From: Bodonicaedibacter sp963693005
GTDB taxonomy: Bacteria; Pseudomonadota; Alphaproteobacteria; UBA6184
DNA: 64,000 bases
Assembly: GCA_963693005.1 (NCBI GenBank)
Contig: OY843726.1
Coordinates: forward strand, 620,001-684,000
Direction of reading: 5' to 3'
This document shows, piece by piece, positions 26,140 through 34,374 of the stretch (position 1 is the first letter of the stretch; each line of letters begins with the position of its first letter). The position numbers and the translations under genes were made by a program. The notes below the pieces were generated by a model. It did not search any database. It was not told the origin of the DNA and saw only the letters and a program-made list of their open reading frames with translations.

Positions 26140-27612
26140 TTATCCAAGAAGCTTCTTTAACATTTTGTTAATAATTCCTGGATTTCCCTTACCTTCCATA
26201 ACCTTCATTACCTGACCAACAAAAAATCCAAAAAGTTTATCTTTTCCAGATTTATACTCTTCAACCTTATCTGGGTTTTCTTGTAAAACACTTTCTATAA
26301 TTTGCTGAATCTCCGACTCATCGACTACTTGCCTCAATCCCTTTTCATCAACTATTGTTGCCGGATCTTTTCCAGTTTCCCACATTTCAGAAAAAACAGT
26401 TTTTGCAATTTTTCCTGAAATTATGTCAGACGTAATTAAATTAACCAATGCAGATAGAGCCTCAGTTCCTATCTTTGATTGAGATACAGAAAGACCCTCT
26501 TTATTCAGAACGCCAAATAACTCTACTGTCATCCAACTTGCCAATACTTTGGCGGCACCTTTTTCTTTGTTTAGAGTTAATAGGGACTTTTCATAAAAAT
26601 CGGCATACTCTTTTTCGCCAACAATCACTGATGCATCATAGCTCGCAAGACCACACTCTTTCATTAAACGCTCTTTTTTTGCATCAGGAAGCTCTGGCAA
26701 GCCCTCCCTCAACTTGTCAACTCGGGCCTGATCAAGAATCACCGGCAACAAGTCAGGATCAGGAAAATAGCGATAATCTTTAGCCTCTTCTTTAGATCGC
26801 ATAGACCTTGTCTCGCCTTTAGATGGATCAAAAAGCCGAGTTTCTTGAACTATACTTCCACCAGACTCATAGATCTCAATTTGACGCCGAACTTCGTGTT
26901 CAATAGCTTGACCAATAAAGCGTATAGAGTTCACGTTTTTCACCTCAACGCGCGTTCGATACCCCTCTCCGGGTTTGCGAACAGAAATATTTACATCTGC
27001 ACGCATATTTCCACGATCCATATTACCGTCACAGGTCCCCAAATAGCGCAAAATAGTTCTTAGCTTCTTTACAAATAGCTGAGCCTCTTCAACGCTTCGA
27101 ATATCTGGGTCTGTCACAATCTCCATCAAACAAACTCCTGCCCGATTCAAATCGATATATGTTTTGTCAGAATCCAGCTCATGGAAACTTTTCCCCGCAT
27201 CCTGCTCCATATGCATATGGTGAATACCGACATTCTTAAGCGATCCATCCGCCAGCTCAACAAGCACCTGTCCTGGCCCAACAATAGGGTGGTAGAATTG
27301 CGAAATTTGATACCCGTTAGGAAGGTCTGGGTAAAAGTAGTTTTTGCGATCGAACGCTGAAAATAAATTCACTTCACACCCCAACCCCAATCCCGTGCGT
27401 ATCGCTTGATTTACACACTCTTCGTTCAGAACCGGCAACATTCCAGGAAACCCCCCATCCACAAAAGAAACTTGGCTGTTTGGTTCTGCCCCAAATCCGG
27501 TGGCGGCTCCTGAAAATAACTTTGATTTTGAAACCACCTGCGCATGTATTTCTAAACCGATGACAACTTCCCATAGGCCAGTTTCGCCCTGGTATAAGTT
27601 TTTGTTCTCCAC
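26140..27612 (-). CDS. gatB: Asp-tRNA(Asn)/Glu-tRNA(Gln) amidotransferase subunit B
   Basis: 490 residues, full length. 'EVVIGLEIHAQVVSKSKLFSGA' opens the GatB catalytic cradle, 'FDRKNYFYPDLPNGYQISQF' and 'NRAGVCLMEIVTDPDIRS' are signature blocks, and the YqeY-like tail domain ends in 'GNPGIINKMLKKLLG'. GatB binds mischarged tRNA and, with GatA and GatC, makes Gln-tRNA(Gln) and Asn-tRNA(Asn). It overlaps the gatA stop by 1 nt and is the last gene of the operon. Confidence 0.96.
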   Translation of the reverse strand: MENKNLYQGETGLWEVVIGLEIHAQVVSKSKLFSGAATGFGAEPNSQVSFVDGGFPGMLPVLNEECVNQAIRTGLGLGCEVNLFSAFDRKNYFYPDLPNGYQISQFYHPIVGPGQVLVELADGSLKNVGIHHMHMEQDAGKSFHELDSDKTYIDLNRAGVCLMEIVTDPDIRSVEEAQLFVKKLRTILRYLGTCDGNMDRGNMRADVNISVRKPGEGYRTRVEVKNVNSIRFIGQAIEHEVRRQIEIYESGGSIVQETRLFDPSKGETRSMRSKEEAKDYRYFPDPDLLPVILDQARVDKLREGLPELPDAKKERLMKECGLASYDASVIVGEKEYADFYEKSLLTLNKEKGAAKVLASWMTVELFGVLNKEGLSVSQSKIGTEALSALVNLITSDIISGKIAKTVFSEMWETGKDPATIVDEKGLRQVVDESEIQQIIESVLQENPDKVEEYKSGKDKLFGFFVGQVMKVMEGKGNPGIINKMLKKLLG

Positions 27613-29093
27613 TACGCAACTCCCCCAACATTTAAAAATGGAAATTTAGCAGCATCTTCAAGAACGTGCCCAACCTGGAATAGCCGCCCCTCAGAAAAGG
27701 CCGGGCCAATCAATTGCAACCCCAAAGGAAGTCCCGAAACATCAAGCCCAATAGGAACTGACATTCCTGGCAAACCTGCAATATTTGCCGAAACCGTCAG
27801 AATATCATTTAAATACATCGTTAGGGGGTCTTTTGGCTCTTCCCCAGCCACAAACGGAGGTATTGGGGTTGTTGGTGTTAAAATCACATCAACAGCCTCA
27901 AAAGCTAGCTCAAAATCCTCAACAACCTTAGTTCTAAGACGTTGAGCCTTTAAATAGTAAGCATCATAATGAGCAGAAGAGAGAACATAAGTTCCAATCA
28001 AAATACGCTTTTTGACCTCTTCCCCAATAAGGTGACCTCGGTTTTTTTCATAAAAATCATCAATGGAATTAAACGCAGACTCTCTCAGCCCATAGCGAAC
28101 ACCATCATACCTGGCTAAGTTAGACGAAGCTTCAGCGGGCGCCATAATATAGTAAATCGGCAAAGCATACTTTGTGTTGGGCAGGGAGATATCAACAATT
28201 TCAGCGCCAGCATCTTTTAGTATTTGCGCCCCCCTATCCCAAGAAGCTAAAATGTCGGAATTCATCCCATCCATTCTATATTCTTTTGGTATACCTATTC
28301 GCAAACCTTTAATGTTTTTACCCAAAAAAACCTCATAGTTAGGCACCTCAGTATTGACCGACGTAGAATCTTTGTGGTCATACCCAGCCATGCTCTCTAA
28401 CATAATTGCTGAGTCTCTAACCGTTCGGGTAATAGGTCCAGCCTGATCTAGGGAGGAAGCAAACGCAACCATTCCATACCTAGAGCACCGACCATAGGTG
28501 GGTTTGATGCCGGTAACACCACAGAAAGCGGCAGGCTGACGAATTGAACCACCCGTATCTGAAGCAGTAGCCCCCAAAGCAGAGCAAGCAGCTACTGCGG
28601 CGGCAGACCCTCCGGAAGATCCTCCCGGAACCAGGTGTTTTCCACCTTTCATCCATGGGCTCAATGCAGGCCCAAACATACTATATAAGTTAGCCGACCC
28701 CATTGCAAACTCGTCCATGTTAAGCTTGCCCAGCATCACCGCCCCATCTTCCCAGAGGTTTTTAGTCACCGACGATTCATAGGACGGAACAAAGTCACTA
28801 AGTATTTTTGAGGAAGCAGTAGTCCTAACTCCCTTTGTGCAGTACAGGTCTTTCACTGCAAGAGGCAGCCCATCGAGATTCAAAGCCTCTCCAGAAGAGG
28901 ATGATCGCCTGTCGTCTGACTTTCTAGCCTGCGCCATGGCAATATCTGCAGTTACGGAAACATACGCATTTAAGTTCTTAATATTGGGGATTTTATTTAA
29001 AAATGCCTCAGTCAACTCAACAGATGAGATTTCTTTTTTCCTCAACGCATCTCGCGCACCAGAAAGAGAAAATAGGGTTAAATCACTTGACAT
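27612..29093 (-). CDS. gatA: Asp-tRNA(Asn)/Glu-tRNA(Gln) amidotransferase subunit A
   Basis: 493 residues. The amidase-signature triad is visible: Lys in 'LAVKDLYCT', the cis-Ser and nucleophilic Ser within 'PGGSSGGSAAAVAA' and 'ASDTGGSIRQPAAFCG'. It hydrolyses glutamine to ammonia for GatB. The start is 8 nt downstream of the gatC stop. No abnormality seen. Confidence 0.96.
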   Translation of the reverse strand: MSSDLTLFSLSGARDALRKKEISSVELTEAFLNKIPNIKNLNAYVSVTADIAMAQARKSDDRRSSSSGEALNLDGLPLAVKDLYCTKGVRTTASSKILSDFVPSYESSVTKNLWEDGAVMLGKLNMDEFAMGSANLYSMFGPALSPWMKGGKHLVPGGSSGGSAAAVAACSALGATASDTGGSIRQPAAFCGVTGIKPTYGRCSRYGMVAFASSLDQAGPITRTVRDSAIMLESMAGYDHKDSTSVNTEVPNYEVFLGKNIKGLRIGIPKEYRMDGMNSDILASWDRGAQILKDAGAEIVDISLPNTKYALPIYYIMAPAEASSNLARYDGVRYGLRESAFNSIDDFYEKNRGHLIGEEVKKRILIGTYVLSSAHYDAYYLKAQRLRTKVVEDFELAFEAVDVILTPTTPIPPFVAGEEPKDPLTMYLNDILTVSANIAGLPGMSVPIGLDVSGLPLGLQLIGPAFSEGRLFQVGHVLEDAAKFPFLNVGGVA

Positions 29094-29101
29094 AGAACAA
29101 A

Positions 29102-29407
29102 CTACTCCACAACCTTAGGGACCGAAAACATACTGTGTTTTGAGTCTTTTGCATTTTGAACAACTAGCTCCGCAAAGCCACCATCCGACACCACATCTAC
29201 TCGAAAAGGTGTCACCCGCCCTTCTCGGAGAGTAAACGGAGAGACGCCAGAAACATCAACCTCATCCAACATATTAAGCCAATCCAGCACCTTGCTAATA
29301 TCTTCTGCATACTTTTCAGATTCTCGATCGTTCACTCGAACACGAGCCAAATGAGAGATCTTCTTTATTGTTTCCTTGTCTACAACAGCGTATGTCATTT
29401 TTTTCAC
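29102..29407 (-). CDS. gatC: Asp-tRNA(Asn)/Glu-tRNA(Gln) amidotransferase subunit C
   Basis: 101 residues, standard size. 'VDKETIKKISHLARVRV' is the GatC opening, 'VLDWLNMLDEVDVSGVSP' the conserved centre, and 'LREGRVTPF' resembles the usual LR.D.v.. segment. GatC stabilises the GatA-GatB pair. The first gene of the gat set, 1 nt after the rho stop, so rho and gatCAB are most likely one transcript. Confidence 0.94.
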   Translation of the reverse strand: MKKMTYAVVDKETIKKISHLARVRVNDRESEKYAEDISKVLDWLNMLDEVDVSGVSPFTLREGRVTPFRVDVVSDGGFAELVVQNAKDSKHSMFSVPKVVE

Positions 29408-29408
29408 C

Positions 29409-30683
29409 CTATTGATTCATCGACGTAAAAAATTCTGCATTATCCTTAGAGTATTTTAGCTTATCTACCAAAAACTCCATCCCCTCAACCGTCCCCATGG
29501 GCATTAAAACCCGACGAAGAACCCACATCTTTTGTAGGGTTGCGCGGTCAACAAGCTCCTCTTCTTTTCGCGTGCCTGATTTTGTAATATCAATAGCAGG
29601 AAAAATTCGCTTGTCACTAACTCGGCGATCCATCACAATTTCGCTATTTCCAGTTCCCTTAAATTCTTCAAAGATAACCTCGTCCATACGAGATCCTGTA
29701 TCAATAAGCGCCGTGGCAATAATGGTTAAGGACCCCCCTTCTTCAATATTTCTAGCAGCTCCAAAAAAACGCTTGGGACGCTGTAGCGCATTTGCATCAA
29801 CCCCCCCTGTTAGAATTTTCCCAGAAGAGGGAACTACAGTATTATAGGCTCGACCTAGGCGGGTAATGGAATCCAACAAAATCACCACATCTTTTTTATG
29901 CTCAACAAGCCGCTTTGCTTTTTCAATAACCATCTCAGCTACTTGAACGTGACGCGTAGGTGGTTCGTCAAAGGTTGAACTAACAACCTCTCCTTTTACA
30001 GAGCGAGCCATATCGGTAACCTCTTCGGGCCTCTCGTCAATTAGCAAGACTATTAGTTCAACCTCTGGATGATTAGTCGTAATTGCGTTTGCAACATTTT
30101 GCAACATTACTGTTTTTCCCGTTCGGGGGGGGGCCACTATTAATCCACGCTGCCCTTTACCTAGAGGACACACTAAATCAATAATTCGGGTCGTCAAATC
30201 TTTTTCGGTTCTGTTTGTATTTTTATTAAATACATCAACTTCTAAGTTTAAGTGCTCACTTGGATACAGAGGGGTAAGGTTGTCAAAGTTTATCCTGTGC
30301 TTTGCTTTATCCGGCTTTTCTTTGTTAATTGTGCCAATCTTAACAAGCGCGAAATATCTTTCACCCTCCTTGGGAGCTCGAATTTCACCCTCAACAGTAT
30401 CTCCGGTTCTTAGTGCCATTTTCCTGATTTGACTAGGCGAGACGTATATATCATCGGGACCGGGCATGTAGTTTGACATTGGTGATCGTAGAAATCCGAA
30501 CCCATCTTGGAGGATTTCAAGCACTCCTTCTCCAAATATGGCACTGTCTTTTGAGGCTGTTTTTTTTAAAATTGAAAATATCATATCTTGCTTGCGCAAG
30601 GTACTTGCATTTTCCACGGCCAACTCTTCTGCGATTTTTAGCAGATCTGTTGGGCTTTTCTTTTTTAATTCCTGTAAATGCAT
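29409..30683 (-). CDS. rho: Transcription termination factor Rho
   Basis: 424 residues. An N-terminal Rho-N helical domain ('LQELKKKSPTDLLKIAEEL') leads to the cold-shock RNA-binding domain ('EGVLEILQDGFGFLRSP'), then the ATPase core with Walker A 'APPRTGKT' and 'LIDERPEEVTDM', 'DSITRLGRAYN' and the Q/R-loop region. It is a complete hexameric RNA helicase. It lies beside the putative origin and reads away from it. Confidence 0.97.
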   Translation of the reverse strand: MHLQELKKKSPTDLLKIAEELAVENASTLRKQDMIFSILKKTASKDSAIFGEGVLEILQDGFGFLRSPMSNYMPGPDDIYVSPSQIRKMALRTGDTVEGEIRAPKEGERYFALVKIGTINKEKPDKAKHRINFDNLTPLYPSEHLNLEVDVFNKNTNRTEKDLTTRIIDLVCPLGKGQRGLIVAPPRTGKTVMLQNVANAITTNHPEVELIVLLIDERPEEVTDMARSVKGEVVSSTFDEPPTRHVQVAEMVIEKAKRLVEHKKDVVILLDSITRLGRAYNTVVPSSGKILTGGVDANALQRPKRFFGAARNIEEGGSLTIIATALIDTGSRMDEVIFEEFKGTGNSEIVMDRRVSDKRIFPAIDITKSGTRKEEELVDRATLQKMWVLRRVLMPMGTVEGMEFLVDKLKYSKDNAEFFTSMNQ

Positions 30684-30689
30684 ATGTCC

Positions 30690-31201
30690 TTAATACTTAT
30701 TTTTCAGTATTGGTCTGTCAAAGATTTGGCTTTTTGATCGGTAGCAGTTTGGTTTTGATTTATTTGTTTAAAAACAACATTAGGCTAACCTGAAAATATA
30801 GGTAAACCAGCAAGGCTTGTATTGTCAACGATATTTTTTATTCCGATGAAAAAAAGGCTTATAGATGTTTTAAACCAAATAAATATTATTTTTAATAAAA
30901 AGTAGAAGTTGTTGTTGGTGGTGTGAACTCTGGGGGTATTTATTTATTATTGTTTGATTCGCAGGTTTTTGCACCGTTTCTTAGTTCTGGGGATCCTAAC
31001 TTTTATGGGTTTTAATGATTTATCCACAGATGTGGGCAAATCTGGACTGATTGTGGACAACTTGTTAATGGTTTTAGCAAAACTTTAACAAGTTGGTTTT
31101 TGTTGTGTTTGTTCACAGCTCACCCCCAATTTATTCACTGTTTTTTTTATAGATTGGCATGCTTTTTGCTTTTAGGGAGGCAGGTGTTAAGGATTAGCGC
31201 A
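30690..31201. other. Putative chromosomal replication origin (oriC)
   Basis: A 512-nt non-coding region between rho (leftward) and flgF (rightward). A perfect DnaA box TTATCCACA is at 31020-31028. Near matches are at 31031-31039 (minus, TTGCCCACA), 31052-31060 (minus, TTGTCCACA), 31109-31117 (TTGTTCACA) and 31131-31139 (TTATTCACT). An AT-rich stretch at about 30825-30905 could be the unwinding element. A palindrome with arms CTTGTTAA/TTAACAAG lies at 31061-31092. Base composition of the plus strand changes from C-rich to G-rich near 30.7 kb. In many Alphaproteobacteria oriC is not next to dnaA, and rho-hemE-type neighbours are known. Inferred, not proven. Confidence 0.58.
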
Positions 31202-31921
31202 ATGGAACCTAAAGCAATAAAACATGCCAATCTAGTAATGTTGTCTCGACAGCATGCAGTTGAAAGTGAAATTGAATTTTTATCTGAGGCTCTTTCTAAT
31301 TCTAGTGTTAGTGGGTATCAGTCATCTAGACCTCGATTTGAAGAGCACATACAAGATGATATGGCATTTGTGAAAATAGCAGGAAAAATTCGTAATCTAA
31401 ATCATGGGCCAATGGATGAAACGGGCCAGAAATTAGATTTTGCAACAACCAAGGGATACTTTGCGGTTATGACCCCTCGAGGCGTGAGATATACCCGAAA
31501 TGGGCATTTTCGATTAAGTCTTGATGGAGAGGTGGTTACTACAGACGGGCATGCTCTACTAAAAGAAGGAAATACACCTCTAGTTTTGACAGATGATGAA
31601 TCGCTTTCGGTTTCGCAAGATGGCTTTATCTCTTCTCAGGGAAACATGCTCGGAAGACTCAAAGTAGTTGAGTTTGCAGACGAGCAAAATATGGATGATT
31701 CTGATCTTCGCGGTTATTTTAAAACCTCTGAAGCAGAAATTATCCCTAATAATTTTCAAGTGTATCAGGGGTTTTTAGAGGGATCTAACATAGATAAAGT
31801 AAGCGCTTTAATGCGATTTTCAATACTTTCTCATCGTTGGCAGGATACACATCATTTTCAAAAAAGGCATGACGAAGCCGAGTTAGAGGCTCCTTCAAAA
31901 CTAGCGCCGATTAATATTTAG
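31202..31921 (+). CDS. flgF: Flagellar basal-body rod protein FlgF, divergent
   Basis: 239 residues from the ATG at 31202, preceded by AAGGA at 8-9 nt. The central flagellar hook-basal body domain is clear: 'GYFAVMTPRGVRYTRNGHFRLSLDGEVVTTDGHALL' and the C-terminal 'YQGFLEGSNIDKVSAL' (usual G-x-LE-x-SNV). The N-terminal rod motif normally reading ANNLANxxTxGYK is degenerate here ('SEALSNSSVSGYQ'). FlgF is a proximal rod subunit. The order flgF-flgG-flgA-flgH is alphaproteobacterial. A roughly 35-residue tail after the last helix has no counterpart that I recognise. Confidence 0.85.
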   Translation: MEPKAIKHANLVMLSRQHAVESEIEFLSEALSNSSVSGYQSSRPRFEEHIQDDMAFVKIAGKIRNLNHGPMDETGQKLDFATTKGYFAVMTPRGVRYTRNGHFRLSLDGEVVTTDGHALLKEGNTPLVLTDDESLSVSQDGFISSQGNMLGRLKVVEFADEQNMDDSDLRGYFKTSEAEIIPNNFQVYQGFLEGSNIDKVSALMRFSILSHRWQDTHHFQKRHDEAELEAPSKLAPINI

Positions 31922-31932
31922 GAGAGTTAAAA

Positions 31933-32711
31933 ATGACGATTTCAAGGGCTATTAAAAACGCTGCTAGCGGTGTTAGGGTTGCAGAAGTTGCTATGGACAT
32001 TATAGCAGATGGATTTGCGAAGCTGCAAGTTAATGGGGGGAAAGTAAGTTGGGCTGAGGCTGCCACCATGGGAACTCAAACCGTTGTTGCTCCTGGGGCA
32101 GCCACCGAAGAGGGAGCAAATGGCTTGGGTATTCGGGGGCATCAATTAAAGCTATTCATAAAGACATGACCCAAGGAGCCTTAAAAGAGTCTGATAGTCC
32201 ATTTCATTTGGCGATTAAGGGAGGGGGGTTTTTCCAGTTTATTCGGCCAGACGGTCGAGTTGTTTATAGCAGAAATGGAGCCTGTAGGTTGGATAGCAAC
32301 CGTAATATTGTTAATTCTGACGGATATGTTTTGGCTCCGGGAATTCAGGTGCCAGAGGGGTATGAAAACGTGTCTATTTCCCACGATGGAAAGGTGTTGG
32401 TAAAGGTTCCAAATCAAACGGATTTAGTAGACTCCGGCACTATTGAAATTGCGAGATTTATTGAACCGGGAGCTCTTGCAGAAGCTGGCGGTTATTTTAT
32501 TGCTAGTTCAGAGTCGGGGCCTGCCGAGGTTGGTAGTGCGGACTCTGGGGGGAGAGGAACGTTGCATAGCATGTATTTAGAGTCATGTAATGGTAGTGCC
32601 ATTAGGTTGATGGGGGACATGATTCAGGCGCAGCGTAACCATAGCCAATGTTTATCTGTTATTAAGAAGGCAGATGAAATGTCAGAGGCTCAAACAAGGA
32701 TTGTTTCATGA
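31933..32711 (+). pseudogene. flgG: flgG distal rod protein, frameshifted
   Basis: Two adjoining frames cover one FlgG. 31933-32169 (78 residues) is the N-terminal part to 'GLGIRG', and 32166-32711 (181 residues) the rest ('MTQGALKESDSPFHLAIKGGGFFQF', 'GRVVYSRNGACRLDSNRNIVNSDGY', 'MYLESCNGSAIRLMGDMIQAQRN'). Inserting one G in the run of five at 32135-32139 joins them as IRGASIKAIHKDMTQGAL, matching the usual FlgG joint. The two frames overlap as ATGA, so separate translation of two halves is formally possible. The ANNLAN motif is also degraded ('ADGFAKLQVNGGK'). It may be a real pseudogene, a slippage site or a sequencing error. Confidence 0.8.
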
Positions 32712-33625
32712 GGGTAGTTATTTGTTTAATCGCAATTAGTTTCTGTCTTGACGTATTGTGGGCTAAGCCGGTCCATTTACGTCAGAACCATCTGGTTAGT
32801 GGGGATTTTTTAAAGTTGTCAGATTTTTTTGTTGGAATTCCTCAAGATAAAGATGAGGAAATTCTAGAAGCTCCGGAGGCTGGCACATCAAAACACTATC
32901 CGCATGTTTGGGTTGTGCGCTTGGCTAAAAATTTCGATTTGAATTGGATTGCCTCCCATCATAAAGGGCTTGTTGTTTCAAAGGCGTCCTTACCAAAGCT
33001 TTCAAGAGAAGAAGCTCAAGCCTTAGTTAGAAAGTTCATTCAAAAACAGTACCCTGAGAAGTTGACGGGTGGGGAGGTAGACATATCAATAGAAGGTCAG
33101 TATCAAGGAGGAATCCTAAACAAAAAAGATGCTTGTGTTGTTGGGGTTTCCTGGAGGGAAGGGGCAGGCTTTTCGGCATATATTAGTGATGGAAAAGTAA
33201 TGTCATCGTTTGTTGGGTGTGTTTCTCGAGTTGCTTATGTACCTGTCCTAAAGCACGCAGTTTTTTCGGGAGTTGAAATACAGCCGCAGGATATAGAATA
33301 TATTGCTATTTCATCATCTGCGATGTCTTCAGCAATTATCCAAAAAACAGATCAATTGGTGGGTAAGCTGATGGGAAGAAAAAAAGTAAATCCCGGGGAG
33401 CCTGTTCAGCATAAAGACATAGTTGAGCCAATTGCTATGAAGCGCGGAGATACGGTTATAATAAAGGCGATGGTGAAAAATATATCTATATCATTAAAAG
33501 GCGCAGTTCAAAATAGTGCATCAATAGGTCAACAAGTGAAGGTTATGAATATGCAAAGTAAGCGCATAATAGAGGGAACGGTTCAAGATTCACAAACCGT
33601 AATTGTTCCAATTGCAGCAAAGTAG
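32708..33625 (+). CDS. flgA: Flagellar P-ring assembly chaperone FlgA
   Basis: 305 residues with a signal peptide ('MRVVICLIAISFCLDVLWA'). The C-terminal SAF-like region (about 185-300) contains 'PVLKHAVFSGVEIQPQDIEY', 'LVGKLMGRKKVNPGEPVQHKDI' and 'GDTVIIKAMVKNISISLKGAVQNSASIGQQVKV', the typical FlgA sequence. It would work in the periplasm to assemble FlgI. It overlaps the flgG stop by 4 nt. The frame is intact. Confidence 0.88.
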   Translation: MRVVICLIAISFCLDVLWAKPVHLRQNHLVSGDFLKLSDFFVGIPQDKDEEILEAPEAGTSKHYPHVWVVRLAKNFDLNWIASHHKGLVVSKASLPKLSREEAQALVRKFIQKQYPEKLTGGEVDISIEGQYQGGILNKKDACVVGVSWREGAGFSAYISDGKVMSSFVGCVSRVAYVPVLKHAVFSGVEIQPQDIEYIAISSSAMSSAIIQKTDQLVGKLMGRKKVNPGEPVQHKDIVEPIAMKRGDTVIIKAMVKNISISLKGAVQNSASIGQQVKVMNMQSKRIIEGTVQDSQTVIVPIAAK

Positions 33626-33634
33626 GAGAATAAA

Positions 33635-34363
33635 ATGAAGCATGTTTTTTTGGGAGTGCTTTTATGTTGTTTGGGTGGGTGTTCGGGAGTAGGTGAGCTT
33701 AAAAATGCGGTGATTGGCTCACAGCTTTCAGAGGTTGAAAACCTTAAAGATCCTCTAGAAAAAAAGACAAAAACACCTCTGCCAGTAGCTATGGTAGAGC
33801 AGCCCAATCGTAATTCGTTATGGCAGCCAGGGGCTAGATCGTTTTTTAAGGATCAAAGAGCTTCTCGTCCGGGGGATATTTTAACTGTTGTTGTTACGGT
33901 GAGTGACTCTGCAGTTATGAATAATGCGTCTCAAAAAAGCAGGTCATCTCAGACAAAAGTTTCTCTGGCAAAGCTTGTTGGTGCAGAAACGGGGCTTCAT
34001 AAGTATATTCCTGGTATTACGCCTTCAAATGTTTTAGATACAAGCTCAACGCCATCTCACTCAGGAAAGGGGTCTGTTAATAGATCTGAGCAAATAAAAA
34101 TGGAGGTTGCTGCAATGGTGGTGGATGCGCTTCCAAACGGAAATCTTGAGGTTCGGGGAGAACAAGAAATCATGGTGAATAGTGAGTTGCGCAAGCTACA
34201 TGTTTCAGGAATTATATCTAGATCAGATATTGAGCCGGGAAATGTCGTTAACAGTCGTCGAATGTCTCAGGCTAGAATTTTTTACGGAGGGGAGGGGGAA
34301 ATTAATGATATGCAGCAAAACAAGTGGGGAAACAAGGTTTTAGAGGCTCTTATCCCGTTCTAG
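33635..34363 (+). CDS. flgH: Flagellar L-ring lipoprotein FlgH
   Basis: 242 residues. A lipoprotein signal ends in 'CLGGC' (Cys16). 'NSLWQPGARSFFKDQRASRPGDILTVVVTVSDSAVMNNAS' is the FlgH core and 'GEQEIMVNSELRKLHVSGIISRSDIEPGNVVNSRRMSQARIFYGGEGEIND' the C-terminal signature (split here for length). It forms the outer-membrane L-ring. It follows flgA by 9 nt. It is the last flagellar gene here; its stop lies 11 nt from the convergent gene's stop. Confidence 0.92.
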   Translation: MKHVFLGVLLCCLGGCSGVGELKNAVIGSQLSEVENLKDPLEKKTKTPLPVAMVEQPNRNSLWQPGARSFFKDQRASRPGDILTVVVTVSDSAVMNNASQKSRSSQTKVSLAKLVGAETGLHKYIPGITPSNVLDTSSTPSHSGKGSVNRSEQIKMEVAAMVVDALPNGNLEVRGEQEIMVNSELRKLHVSGIISRSDIEPGNVVNSRRMSQARIFYGGEGEINDMQQNKWGNKVLEALIPF

Positions 34364-34374
34364 ATTGTCTGTGA

